Shown: positions 55,475-64,000, counted from the first letter of the stretch. The stretch is 64,000 nucleotides of DNA from an uncultured Cocleimonas sp. (GCF_947495625.1 NZ_CANLZW010000021.1:1-64000), one strand, 5' to 3'. The notes: generated from the sequence alone by a model not told the origin. Translations and numbers: made by a program.

Positions 55475-55543
55475 ATGTTATATTTTATCTAAATACACAA
55501 TTTAAATCATAATAAACAGACGAATAATACAAATAATATTTTA

Positions 55544-57985
55544 ATGAGATTTTATTCAATTCTATTTTTATTGGGGACAGTATCGCTCCAATTGTTTCAA
55601 ACCTTACCTAATAATCGTGATTTATTCCCGGTTTGCTTAGCAATGAGCTTGACGCTAATCATTGTACTATTAGCCTTTCATTTCAAGGCTAATAAAGCGT
55701 TTAATCAGATAAAATCTCAACAATTATTGATAACTGTCCTGAAATCTTTAAGTATTTTCTTATTTGGTTTTGCTTTGGCAATGTTTGCTGCAAAAAAACA
55801 AATCGATAATCGTTTGTCAAATCAGTATGAAGGCAAAGAGTTACTGCTTCAGGGTAAAATTCAGAATATACCCAATGCGACTGAAGAGGGCGTGCGTTTT
55901 ATATTAAACGTTGATAAAGCAGAGCTGATTAATGATGTAGCAAATGATAAAGACAATAACAGCGTCAATAATGACGTCAACAATGCCGACAGCAAAAACA
56001 CTCAAAATATTCCTATCGATCTTAAAGGTAAGGTCAGGCTTGGCTGGTTTAGACACCAGCAGTTAGTCAATGCAGGTGAGAAATGGCAATTTAAAGTCCG
56101 TTTAAAAAGACCGTCTGGTTTCATGAATCCAGGTAGCTTTGATTACGAGAAATGGTTGTTTACAGAACGGATAATAGCCACCGGCTATGTCCGAAAATCA
56201 CAAACGTCTAATAAGCGCCTAGAAGAATCCAAGTGGTATTCAATTAACCGTTTACGTCAGACTATCCATGAAACCATTCAACAGAATGTTGAAAATAAAT
56301 CTTCGGCAGCGGTACTTAGTGCCTTAACCGTTGCTGTTAGAACCCAACTGGACGATAGGCAATGGGCATTGCTGCAACAGTCCGGTACTAGTCACTTGAT
56401 TGCGATATCAGGCCTGCATATCGCGCTACTGGCAAGCTTTGCATTTTTACCTATCATGCTGCTTTGGAAACTGTTTCCACGTTTGAATGAACGTGTGCCT
56501 GTTCGTATAGCAGGTTCAATCATGGGTGTTGTCTTTGCTTTAATTTATGCCATGTTGGCGGGTTTCACTTTACCCACACAGCGTGCTTTGTTGATGGTGG
56601 TGATTGGTGTTTGGGGGCTTAATAGCCGCAAAAATCATGACTCAACTACGGTGTTAGCCATTGCTTTGATTCTGGTGTTATTGCTTGATCCTCTGGCTGC
56701 AATGACAATAAGTTTCTGGTTATCATTTTTAGCAGTGGCAATTATTCTGTTTTTCATCAAACGCCAGCACCAAAAGCCACGCTGGATGATGGTTAAATTA
56801 CAATTACTGATTTCTTTGGCAATGCTGCCGCTGACTATTTTATTTTTTGGAACAGCGTCTTTGACCTCTCCAGTGGCTAACTTAGTCGCTATTCCCTGGG
56901 TGTCTTTGGTGGTGGTTCCCTTGAGTTTATTGGCTTTGATAGTGATGCCGGTATCTACTGCTTTATCAGACCTACTGTTTAAAATAGCCGCCGTAGCGAT
57001 TGATTATTTATTTGAGGGATTGGAATTAATTGATGGGACAATGCTGTCTAAATTCTATCCCGCAGAAATTCCCATCAGTTTTTTGGTTTTGGCATTTGTT
57101 GGTCTGCTTTACCTGTTTGCACCAAAAGGTTTTCCTGCGCGTTGGCTTGGTGCGGTATTAATGCTACCTGCGGTGTTATTTTCACCCGATAAAATCAATC
57201 ATGGCGAATTCACTTATACCATGCTCGATGCTGGACAGGGCATGGCGTCAGTCGTTCAAACATCATCGCATACCTTGATTTACGACACCGGTACCAAAGC
57301 CAGTGAAAGCTTTGATGTGGGTAAGCTTGTAGTCATTCCTTATTTGCGATCTAAAGGTATCTCTAACGTTGATACGTTGTTGGTTTCTCATGAGGATATT
57401 GATCACCGCGGTGGCGCAAAATACATCCACGATAATATTCCTGTGACAGAAGTCATCAGCAGTGATCCGAGTGTCTTAGAAAATGCAAAAGTGAATGCCT
57501 GTGAAGGGAGTAAGAAATGGCAGTGGGATAATGTTGATTTTGAAATACTCTCACCACCCGCTGTATATCCGCAAAATGATAATAATCGTTCTTGTGTATT
57601 GAAGGTGTCGAATGGCTATCATTCATTGATGCTTACAGGAGATATCCAGAAATTGGCTGAGAATGATATGCTTGATAATTATCTGGAGACTAATCCAGAA
57701 AAACTCAAAACAGAAGTTATCACTGTGCCGCATCATGGCAGTAAAACTTCATCGACTGTTGAATTTATCGAAGCAGTATCACCGAAAATTGGATTGATTA
57801 CCGCAGGCTACCGAAGTCGATTTGGTCATCCTAAACCAGAAGTTAAAAAACGCTATGAAAGTAGGGGGGTGACCTTAATGAATACGGCGCATCATGGTGC
57901 GATTTCACTTCACTTTCCAGCTAAGGATAAGGCTATTGAAACAAAGTCCTATCGACTCACAAACCATGGGTTCTGGAGTCGATAG
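55544..57985 (+). CDS. comEC: ComEC/Rec2-family DNA uptake channel
   Basis: This 813-residue protein imports single-stranded DNA across the inner membrane in natural transformation. Its layout is N-terminal helices, a DUF4131/OB region (GKELLLQGKIQNIPNA), and the competence membrane core with SGTSHLIAISGLHIALLAS and AGFTLPTQRALLMV. The C-terminal metallo-beta-lactamase-like domain has MLDAGQGMASVV, SHEDIDHRGGAKY, LMLTGDIQ and PHHGSKTSS. A full dispersed element lies in frame in the last part (57845-57873), encoding KKRYESRGVT. Confidence 0.93.
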   Translation: MRFYSILFLLGTVSLQLFQTLPNNRDLFPVCLAMSLTLIIVLLAFHFKANKAFNQIKSQQLLITVLKSLSIFLFGFALAMFAAKKQIDNRLSNQYEGKELLLQGKIQNIPNATEEGVRFILNVDKAELINDVANDKDNNSVNNDVNNADSKNTQNIPIDLKGKVRLGWFRHQQLVNAGEKWQFKVRLKRPSGFMNPGSFDYEKWLFTERIIATGYVRKSQTSNKRLEESKWYSINRLRQTIHETIQQNVENKSSAAVLSALTVAVRTQLDDRQWALLQQSGTSHLIAISGLHIALLASFAFLPIMLLWKLFPRLNERVPVRIAGSIMGVVFALIYAMLAGFTLPTQRALLMVVIGVWGLNSRKNHDSTTVLAIALILVLLLDPLAAMTISFWLSFLAVAIILFFIKRQHQKPRWMMVKLQLLISLAMLPLTILFFGTASLTSPVANLVAIPWVSLVVVPLSLLALIVMPVSTALSDLLFKIAAVAIDYLFEGLELIDGTMLSKFYPAEIPISFLVLAFVGLLYLFAPKGFPARWLGAVLMLPAVLFSPDKINHGEFTYTMLDAGQGMASVVQTSSHTLIYDTGTKASESFDVGKLVVIPYLRSKGISNVDTLLVSHEDIDHRGGAKYIHDNIPVTEVISSDPSVLENAKVNACEGSKKWQWDNVDFEILSPPAVYPQNDNNRSCVLKVSNGYHSLMLTGDIQKLAENDMLDNYLETNPEKLKTEVITVPHHGSKTSSTVEFIEAVSPKIGLITAGYRSRFGHPKPEVKKRYESRGVTLMNTAHHGAISLHFPAKDKAIETKSYRLTNHGFWSR
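57845..57873 (+). repeat. full-length G-run element inside comEC
   Basis: AAAAAACGCTATG then AAAGTAGGGGGGTGACC: both the A-tract and the core are intact, at the normal spacing, inside the coding sequence. The reading frame runs through without disruption and uses rare-looking AGG and GGG codons. The encoded residues align with the usual RY-x2-RG-V part of ComEC, so nothing seems inserted. Confidence 0.8.
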
Positions 57986-58072
57986 GTATTATAAACGAAT
58001 TAGACAATTCTTAAGAAATACCCCCACCTCCGCATAAACTCTATTTACGTTTTAAAGAGCATAAGTGAAATG

Positions 58073-58100
58073 AAAAACTCACTAAAAGTACGGGGGTGAC
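58073..58100 (+). repeat. dispersed G-run element, full copy 18
   Basis: GAAAAACTCACTAA then AAGTACGGGGGTGAC. One G of the run is C. It lies between convergent genes, 14 bases beyond the stop of the minus-strand gene and about 200 bases from the copy inside comEC. Confidence 0.82.
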
Positions 58101-58114
58101 TTAACATACGGTTG

Positions 58115-59110
58115 TTAAGTAAAATTCATCGTCACCCACAAGAAGGAACATCCCGTTAACGCCAGCATCGGTCCATCATTGGTATGCGGGCTAAATGCTT
58201 CAGCGACGGTCATAATGATCGGCAAGAAGATCAATGAAATGATTAACTGAGTGCTGGTGAATAAATCGCTATACATCAGTAATACCACGATTGAAATGAT
58301 ATACACCATGGCGCTGCCTTCGAGGCTTCGTTGAAAATCGCCGTTCCAGAATTTACCGTTGTACCACAATGATCGCGTGCGGTACTTATGGCGCCCAAAT
58401 CGAATCCCGATCGGTTCTGCCAAACCATCCCCAAATTCGTTAATCAGGTTAGGAATCATAATGATGATGGATGCCTTGCCGAAGATGATGATGAAAGGTA
58501 AATAAACAATGAATCTAAGGATATCTTCAAGCATGTCATAGCGCAGTGTATAAGGTCTATCTTCAATTCGATCCCAGGATACAAACGCATAGGCCAATAT
58601 AGGAACTTTTCGCCTAATAACATTCCATTCGGTAAAGATGGTTTTGAGTTGATCCATAAAAAACAACATACAGATAATATGTACTGCATCTTTACCCTCA
58701 ATAACGAAGAATAGGGTAATGACATATATCTTTAATTTTCGCCAGGGTCTTATTGCCAACTTTCTAATATAGTTGATCTTTATTTTAAAGCGATGGATGC
58801 TCCATGAAAAAACCACTTTTCCCAATAATTCAATGAATACTGCAAAAATAAAAGCGAAATAAATATTGGGGTTTATTTCTGGAAGGATGCCCTTAGCTTC
58901 CAGTCCCAACAGTGTGGCAATGCCAATTCCGTAAACGAGTAAAGAAAAATAGACAAATGTGTTTTCCCCTCCCCAATCATATTTTTTATTTTTTAAGCCG
59001 TAAGGGTCAGCAAATAAAGTTTTAAAGTAAATGTCACGAGATTCGTGAGCTGACATTGTTGCTGATTTTAAGCTGCGCATGTTTGCTAGCATCGTGCTGA
59101 TTTTTTCCAT
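58115..59110 (-). CDS. phytol/dolichol kinase-like (CTP-transferase fold) membrane protein
   Basis: This 331-residue protein has about eight hydrophobic segments. Near the end, FGDGLAEPIGIRFGRHKYRT, then FQRSLEGSAMVY and AEAFSPHTNDGPMLAL, matches the order GD-x-A-x4-G-x-R-G-K-H, K-SLEG-S and E-x7-DN of dolichol kinases, phytol kinases and CTP-dependent diacylglycerol kinase. It probably phosphorylates a lipid alcohol or diacylglycerol using CTP. The neighbour upstream on the same strand is a phospholipid remodelling fusion, consistent with lipid metabolism. Several Met codons could start the gene. Confidence 0.7.
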   Translation of the reverse strand: MEKISTMLANMRSLKSATMSAHESRDIYFKTLFADPYGLKNKKYDWGGENTFVYFSLLVYGIGIATLLGLEAKGILPEINPNIYFAFIFAVFIELLGKVVFSWSIHRFKIKINYIRKLAIRPWRKLKIYVITLFFVIEGKDAVHIICMLFFMDQLKTIFTEWNVIRRKVPILAYAFVSWDRIEDRPYTLRYDMLEDILRFIVYLPFIIIFGKASIIIMIPNLINEFGDGLAEPIGIRFGRHKYRTRSLWYNGKFWNGDFQRSLEGSAMVYIISIVVLLMYSDLFTSTQLIISLIFLPIIMTVAEAFSPHTNDGPMLALTGCSFLWVTMNFT

Positions 59111-59225
59111 TCATCCTCCATGATGTTGAAAAACTCAGTTTAAGACTAGCAATATTTCACGCTAATATCTTACATGTTATGCAATATGGTTAAAATTTAA
59201 GCACAAGCAAATAAAAGTCCTAAAT

Positions 59226-59253
59226 AAAAAAGGCCTAAAACCAGGGGGGTGTG
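59226..59253 (+). repeat. dispersed G-run element, copy 19
   Basis: AAAAAAGGCCTAA then AACCAGGGGGGTGTG. AAGTAG reads AACCAG and the tail is GTG rather than GAC. It is about 80 bases beyond the stop of the minus-strand fusion gene. Confidence 0.78.
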
Positions 59254-59332
59254 AATGTACAGGAAGGCTATGCAGGGTGACTGTTAAAAGTGATTACATT
59301 CAAGCAGATATAATAGCTCTCCATTGGCGAAG

Positions 59333-62300
59333 TTATAGCTCTCCTAATGCTACTTTTTTAGAGGTGGCGAAATCAGTCTTGCCACTACCTAATTTAGGTA
59401 CGGCATTGACATTGATAAAGGCAGAAGGAATCATCAACGGATTCATGTCGGCATCAATCAACGCTTTTTTAAGCTCTCTACTCGACATTTCATTAACAAT
59501 TAATAGTGTTACTTTCTCGCCTTTTTTATCATCAGGTAAATTAACAGCAACTAACTCAAGCTCTGGGTCACCGAGTGCGGTTCTGATTTTCTCTTCTACC
59601 GCGGAAAGGCTGACCATTTCACCGCCAAGTTTTGCAAACCTCGAATAACGATCGACGATGGTACAGAATCCATCTGAATCTAGATGACCTTTGTCTCCAC
59701 TTTTGTACCAACGATGATTATCCATCTCTACAATAACGTCATCCGTTTTATCTGCTTGATTGAGATAGCCTTTCATCACCTGCGGCCCTCCAATCAAAAT
59801 TAAACCATCTTCACCCGTCGCAAGTTCCTCAAGAGTGTCTGGGTCAACAATGCGAAAACTTGTCCCAGGTAAAGGCATACCTACTGTTCCTTGCTTATTA
59901 CCTAGTTGTGGCTTCCAGTAATTGGTATCCAGTTCATCCGGGATATTCACCGCAGCAACTGGGGATGTTTCAGTGGCGCCATAACCTTCTAACAGTTGTT
60001 TGTTAAATTTAAGGGTAAAAGCATCACGAGTATCCGGGTTTAATCGCTCGGCACCTGCAATTACTAAACGCAAAGGTCTGAGCATTAGCGGGTGCACCTT
60101 TTTATTCATGCTGTATAAGCGTAAGAAGGTCGATGTGCCAAAGAGCAAGGTAGCTTGATGTGTGGCAACACCTTTAGCGATAGTGACAACATCAGTAGGG
60201 TCGGGATGACAAATTATCGGAATGCCTTCTGATAAAGGCATAAAGGTTGTCGCTAATAGGCCGAATGCATGAAAAGTGGGAAGCGTAGACATAACGATAT
60301 CGTTTTCACGAGTATTCAATACATCTGCCACCTGGCGTGAATTTGCCGCCAGATTTAAGTGGCTTAATTCCACACCCTTGGGAACACCTTCACTGCCACT
60401 CGAAAATAATATCGCTGCGGTATTTTCCAATTTGATTGGTTTAATAAACATCCATTGAAGAATTTTGGTTGGTAGCAGCATCACAGAGATCAAAGTGAAT
60501 AACATTCTTGCTTTGGATAATTCTGCTTTAAACTCTTCTAAATAGATCAGTTTCGTTTCTGGCAGTATCTCTTTGATTTTTATGCCACGTTGTTCCAGTT
60601 TATGAAGGAATTTTTTCGAAGTGTAAACAGTTTGAATGTCCGCACTTTTTATTGCCCCTTGAATAGCTTCTGGACTAGCGGTGAAGTTTAGATTAACCGC
60701 TGTTTTGCCAGCCGATAAAACTGCCATATTTGTGATGGCACCGCCAACACTTGCTGGTACTAAAATACCAATATTTTGTTCAGGGCTCTTCTTTTTAATC
60801 AAGCTAGAAAAAGCGAATACACCCGTAATAAATTTATGATGACTAACAGGGTCTCCGGTAATATCGGTAGCCGCCATTTGAAAGCTCATGCGCTTCGCTG
60901 TTTTTAACCAGGACACAGGAATAGGGTCGAGTGTTTTGGAATATTTTTGCCAGGAAGTAAAAGATAAGTCGAAAACTCGACGCTTTAACTGGTCCGGAGT
61001 GGTATCTGCAGGTAACGGTTTACCAAAGGCGACGATCACATCCCGTTTAAAACCTGATTGGCGGGAATCTTTCAGGAATCCGCTTGAGCGGGAGAAACGA
61101 CTGCCCCAGAGTCCATGCAGGTAGAAGGGCACGATTCTCGCTTTAGTGCCCTCAATAGCGCGTTGATAACCACGTTTGAATTCAGAAAGCTGACCCGTAC
61201 GACTAATCGTTCCTTCAGGGAAAAGACAGACTGCTTTACCATCTTTGAGTAATTGTTTTATTTTATCGATAGAACCCGAACTGTCGCCACTATTAATCGG
61301 AATCGCGCCAAACATTTTTAGTACGCCTGTAAGGTACCAGCGTTCATAATAACCACGCTCAATCACAAAATTAAGCTGTCGCGGACTGGCTATTTGAACC
61401 AATGCCCAATCAACAAAACTGATGTGGTTACCCAGCAGCAACATGCCACCAGAATGGGGTAAATTCTCAAACCCGATAACTTTCATGCGATAGCGTGCTG
61501 CAAATATTCTGGCAACGATAAAGCGCAATAAGGACTCTGGTATTTTAAAGATGGCATAAAGAGTCCCTAGAAAAGCAATCAGTGCCAGACCCCAGAGTAT
61601 TCCGGTGCTTCCAAATTTGTAGTAACTAAGAATCGTGGTTGTAGCCAGAAATAACAACATCACACTGAACTGGATGAGGTTGTTAGTGGCTAACATTCTA
61701 CCTAATTGATTATTTTGTGCGTGATACTGTAATAGTGCATTGAGTGGAACAACAATAAAGCCGCCCATAACCCCAAGGAACATAAAGTTTAAGGCTTGTA
61801 ACACACTCGAATCAAACGCTCTAATGAGGATTAAAGAGATGGTGATGCCAATCGCACCTACAGGCACTAAACCCGTTTCGATATGATCTCTTGATACTCT
61901 GCCAGCGATTAAAGAACCAACCATCACACCGATACCGGCAAATGCCATCAAGCCTTGGACAACCGCAGTATTGGTAATACCCAAGAATTCTTTAGCGTAA
62001 GCAGGGTAAGTGGCTAAAACAACTTGTGAAATTGCCCAAAAGATTGAAAGTCCTAAGATCGATAACCAGATATAAGGATGGCGTTTTGCTAAGCGGATAT
62101 TTCTCGCTTGAGTTCTGCCGTGAAAATAATCATCCCAACGAAAAGACATTTTGCTATTGGTTTCATTGGTTTTTGGTAATCGGTAGGCTAAGACTAATTC
62201 AATCGAGGTTAAAGCAACCAGCACCCAGCCAAGCGGTGCCATCATTTGAATCAGGGAATCTTTATCGGTAATTTCAAAGCCAGCAATTATATTTTCGAAT

Positions 62301-62782
62301 AGGATCGAGAAGAAAAATGTTCCCAATAAAATACCAGTAGTGGTAACTGCTTGTAGTAGTCCATTTGCCTGAGCTAATCGTCGACTGCCCACCAGGCCTT
62401 TCACATAACCATATTTAGCAGGCGAGTAGAACGCGCTTTGCATGGCGAGCATAAAGGTCATGGCAAATGCTACCCAAAACCAGCCTTGATAATAACTAAA
62501 GGTTATTAGTAGCGTTATCCCTAAAGCGACCCAGGCACTGACTCGCATTACGGAGTTCTTTGCATATTTGTCGGAGATATAACCTGTCGGCGTGAAGAGT
62601 AGAATAAACGGCAATAAAATCAGTGCATTAACAATAGAAGTTAAAACGATTAATTCTGGACCATCGTAGTTTTTAAAGATGGTGTTCTGGATGATTATTT
62701 TATGTCCTAGATCTACAAATGCATTCAAAAAAGCAACTGCTAAAAATGTAAATAATCCGGTAACTTTCAGGGCATTCTTCAT
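59333..62782 (-). CDS. LplT-PlsC-acyl-ACP synthetase fusion (Aas-like)
   Basis: This 1149-residue protein has three parts. Residues 1-430 are an MFS transporter like LplT (lysophospholipid flippase: SPAKYGYVKGLVGSRRLAQANG). Residues 435-625 are a PlsC acyltransferase with HX4D in GNHISFVDW (His about 453) and FPEGT in CLFPEGTISRTG. Residues 660-1149 are an AMP-binding acyl-ACP/CoA ligase with LFSSGSEGVPKGVELSH and GYGATETSPVAAVN, ending KLGSGKTDF. In E. coli, LplT and Aas are separate proteins that retrieve and re-acylate lysophosphatidylethanolamine; here they are fused, so transport and repair are one polypeptide. Confidence 0.9.
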   Translation of the reverse strand: MKNALKVTGLFTFLAVAFLNAFVDLGHKIIIQNTIFKNYDGPELIVLTSIVNALILLPFILLFTPTGYISDKYAKNSVMRVSAWVALGITLLITFSYYQGWFWVAFAMTFMLAMQSAFYSPAKYGYVKGLVGSRRLAQANGLLQAVTTTGILLGTFFFSILFENIIAGFEITDKDSLIQMMAPLGWVLVALTSIELVLAYRLPKTNETNSKMSFRWDDYFHGRTQARNIRLAKRHPYIWLSILGLSIFWAISQVVLATYPAYAKEFLGITNTAVVQGLMAFAGIGVMVGSLIAGRVSRDHIETGLVPVGAIGITISLILIRAFDSSVLQALNFMFLGVMGGFIVVPLNALLQYHAQNNQLGRMLATNNLIQFSVMLLFLATTTILSYYKFGSTGILWGLALIAFLGTLYAIFKIPESLLRFIVARIFAARYRMKVIGFENLPHSGGMLLLGNHISFVDWALVQIASPRQLNFVIERGYYERWYLTGVLKMFGAIPINSGDSSGSIDKIKQLLKDGKAVCLFPEGTISRTGQLSEFKRGYQRAIEGTKARIVPFYLHGLWGSRFSRSSGFLKDSRQSGFKRDVIVAFGKPLPADTTPDQLKRRVFDLSFTSWQKYSKTLDPIPVSWLKTAKRMSFQMAATDITGDPVSHHKFITGVFAFSSLIKKKSPEQNIGILVPASVGGAITNMAVLSAGKTAVNLNFTASPEAIQGAIKSADIQTVYTSKKFLHKLEQRGIKIKEILPETKLIYLEEFKAELSKARMLFTLISVMLLPTKILQWMFIKPIKLENTAAILFSSGSEGVPKGVELSHLNLAANSRQVADVLNTRENDIVMSTLPTFHAFGLLATTFMPLSEGIPIICHPDPTDVVTIAKGVATHQATLLFGTSTFLRLYSMNKKVHPLMLRPLRLVIAGAERLNPDTRDAFTLKFNKQLLEGYGATETSPVAAVNIPDELDTNYWKPQLGNKQGTVGMPLPGTSFRIVDPDTLEELATGEDGLILIGGPQVMKGYLNQADKTDDVIVEMDNHRWYKSGDKGHLDSDGFCTIVDRYSRFAKLGGEMVSLSAVEEKIRTALGDPELELVAVNLPDDKKGEKVTLLIVNEMSSRELKKALIDADMNPLMIPSAFINVNAVPKLGSGKTDFATSKKVALGEL

Positions 62783-63097
62783 GCCTTGTCTCCTAGGGTC
62801 ATGCTTTTTTCCTATTTTGGTATTTATTATTAATATTTTATTTTTATGTCATTAAATTATGCGAATCAGTTTAGCATGAGAAAGTGTCACTGATACCAGT
62901 CTAATAACTTCCTATAAGAAAGTATTAAAAAGAGTAACGAAAGGTCTAAATTTTTAATGCTAATTGCTGTTTTACGTCATTTATCATGCTCTTGGAAATG
63001 ACATTTGGAAACAATAGACATGAGCTAGATCAAGGTCATTAACAGCAGAAATAGTAAAATGAAGCTAATTAAAGTGCTTTTTTGAGGAGCGGTTTAA
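62783..63097. promoter_or_regulatory. 315-base divergent region with an FNR-type half-good box
   Basis: It lies between the fusion gene (minus) and the small membrane protein (plus). No gene is seen. ATGAG-CTAG-ATCAA at 63020-63033 agrees with the FNR/Anr box TTGAT-N4-ATCAA at 8 of 10 fixed positions, and a GAGGAG ribosome site precedes the ATG at 63098. Confidence 0.5.
63020..63033. promoter_or_regulatory. FNR/Anr-like box, weaker
   Basis: ATGAGCTAGATCAA matches TTGAT-N4-ATCAA at 8 of 10 fixed positions. It is 65 bases before the start of the small membrane protein gene, a normal distance for anaerobic activation. Confidence 0.45.
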
Positions 63098-63310
63098 ATG
63101 AAAGAGAATGATATAAAGTTAATCGTTAAGATTTTAATGTTTATTGGTTTTTTATTAATTGTGATTGGCGTAGGTTTAATATTTTTTACCAATATGCAAA
63201 TTACCATTACTGGCGTATTAGTCATTACCAGTATTCTCGGTATCGGTATATTCATTGCCATACCATCAAAAATTTATCTGACTATTCAGGCATTAAAAAA
63301 GAATGCCTAA
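63098..63310 (+). CDS. small two-helix membrane protein (70 aa)
   Basis: Two hydrophobic segments occur (IVKILMFIGFLLIVIGVGLIFF and ITGVLVITSILGIGIFIAI), with short charged ends. I do not recognise a family. GAGGAG gives a strong start. The FNR-like box upstream and hemN downstream suggest expression at low oxygen, with perhaps a role near respiratory complexes. Confidence 0.7.
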   Translation: MKENDIKLIVKILMFIGFLLIVIGVGLIFFTNMQITITGVLVITSILGIGIFIAIPSKIYLTIQALKKNA

Positions 63311-63406
63311 AGTATCTTTGTATTAACTAGAGCATTAACTGGTTTAACAGCTAGTACAATTAAAAAAGCATCTGTTAAATAGGCAGTTACAAGTTATTTT
63401 AAAAAC

Positions 63407-63420
63407 ATGATACAGATCAA
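63407..63420. promoter_or_regulatory. FNR/Anr box before hemN
   Basis: ATGATACAGATCAA matches TTGAT-N4-ATCAA at 9 of 10 fixed positions, 68 bases upstream of the hemN start. FNR/Anr control of hemN is known in other gammaproteobacteria, which supports the call. Confidence 0.7.
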
Positions 63421-63487
63421 AGTGAATAAGAATGATTAACGTTATTCTTTAGCCCATATTTTAAAAAGTACATCTCAGAGTAATACT

Positions 63488-64000
63488 ATGAAAATTGAAT
63501 TCGATATCGAAAAAATCAAAAGCTATGACACAGCAGGCCCGCGATATACCTCATATCCTACTGCAGTAGCTTTTACACCATCGTTCACTGAAGTTGATTT
63601 TCGTAAACATGCCGAGCTTAGCAATACCGAGCAGGACAATGGTCCGATTTCGCTTTATTTTCATATTCCTTTCTGTGACACGGTTTGTTTTTATTGTGCC
63701 TGTAACAAGATAGCGACCAAAGATTATTCAAAAGCAGATACGTATCTTGAATATTTGTATCGAGAAATCGATATGCAAGCCAAGTTATATAATACCGATC
63801 GCGTCGTTGAGCAACTTCATTGGGGCGGAGGTACACCTACATTTCTGAATCATCAGCAAATTAAAGATTTAATGGCTTATACGCGTAAGTCTTTCAATCT
63901 ACTAGATAACGATACTGGTGATTATTCAATTGAGATTGATCCACGCAGTGTTAGTGAAGAAACAATTAAAGTATTACGCGAAGTTGGTTTCAATCGTTTT
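63488..64000 (+). CDS. hemN: oxygen-independent coproporphyrinogen III oxidase, 5' part
   Basis: The gene begins at 63488 and runs past the window edge; 171 codons are visible. The product starts MKIEFDIEKIKSYDTAGPRY, then TSYPTA, the family's N-terminal trip-wire region. The radical SAM cluster motif is HIPFCDTVCFYCACNK (C-x3-C-x2-C plus the extra Cys of HemN). It is followed by the SAM-binding HWGGGTPTFL and EIDPRSV. It makes protoporphyrinogen IX for heme without oxygen. The FNR-type box upstream fits low-oxygen control. Confidence 0.95.
   Translation, partial: MKIEFDIEKIKSYDTAGPRYTSYPTAVAFTPSFTEVDFRKHAELSNTEQDNGPISLYFHIPFCDTVCFYCACNKIATKDYSKADTYLEYLYREIDMQAKLYNTDRVVEQLHWGGGTPTFLNHQQIKDLMAYTRKSFNLLDNDTGDYSIEIDPRSVSEETIKVLREVGFNRF

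Noticed and set aside
66-59253. The dispersed element as known KOPS or Chi
   Set aside because: The sequence does not contain GGGNAGGG or GCTGGTGG, and the long conserved A-tract-to-TGAC layout differs from those short motifs. A similar polar role is left open.
59277-59648. 123-codon plus-strand frame over the end of the fusion gene
   Set aside because: It is antisense to the conserved acyl-ACP synthetase C-terminus and Ser-rich from reversed codons.

Overview
The window looks like chromosomal DNA of a low-GC (about 40% by eye) gammaproteobacterium. Supporting signs are gltBD-dnaG-rpoD with a CAT-anticodon tRNA beside rpoD (the E. coli ileX position), ptrB, ppnN, avtA, acrR with an RND pump, ampD, an LplT-PlsC-Aas fusion and FNR-type boxes before hemN. 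A marine or sulfur-linked lifestyle is only suggested, by a persulfide dioxygenase, a TauE/SafE permease, NnrS and a DMSP-lyase-like cupin. No genus is named. No phage, IS element or CRISPR array was seen.

Layout. 1-1000: a Phd/VapC toxin-antitoxin module beside a duplicated scrap of the 3' end of the next gene. 1006-9532: a B12-type radical SAM protein, an RNA methyltransferase, a YiiD-type thioesterase, a divergent SelO, oligopeptidase B and a small membrane protein. 9668-16320: two tandem paralogous secreted peptides (one is only 57 residues), a TauE permease, an unknown secreted protein, an FAH-family hydrolase, NnrS, an endonuclease I family protein and a Popeye-like cyclic-nucleotide protein. 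16604-27142: gltB, gltD, dnaG, rpoD and the tRNA. 27252-33981: a stress and envelope block of small proteins (PLDc_N, hemerythrin, DUF1840, coiled coil, DUF1328), a CHASE3 histidine kinase, a lone receiver, a NarL/GacA-type regulator and an outer-membrane protein. GacA-box-like dyads (TGTAAG-N6-CTTACA and variants) lie in its intergenic regions and could make it one regulon.

34200-46988: DUF2254, persulfide dioxygenase, NhaA, the cupin, a His-rich Sel1 protein, PpnN, AvtA, and a tight four-gene operon of two DUF1538 membrane proteins, a P-II-like protein and a CBS protein. That operon looks like a nucleotide-gated transport system. 47102-54831: acrR with its operator, an RND adaptor and pump, a CPA2 antiporter, ampD and a histidine phosphatase. 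54902-64000: DUF2062, comEC, a phytol/dolichol-kinase-like protein, the LplT-PlsC-acyl-ACP-synthetase fusion, a small membrane protein and the 5' part of hemN.

The most unusual signal is a short dispersed element. It has an A-tract, about 8 variable bases, then AAAGTAGGGGGGTGAC. I count 19 copies in 64 kb, 17 of them in the same orientation. Most are intergenic, often just beyond the 3' end of a minus-strand gene. One full-length copy lies in frame inside comEC and a close match lies inside the RND pump gene. I know no name for it; it could be a polar chromosome-organising motif, a transcript-end element or a mini-repeat family.
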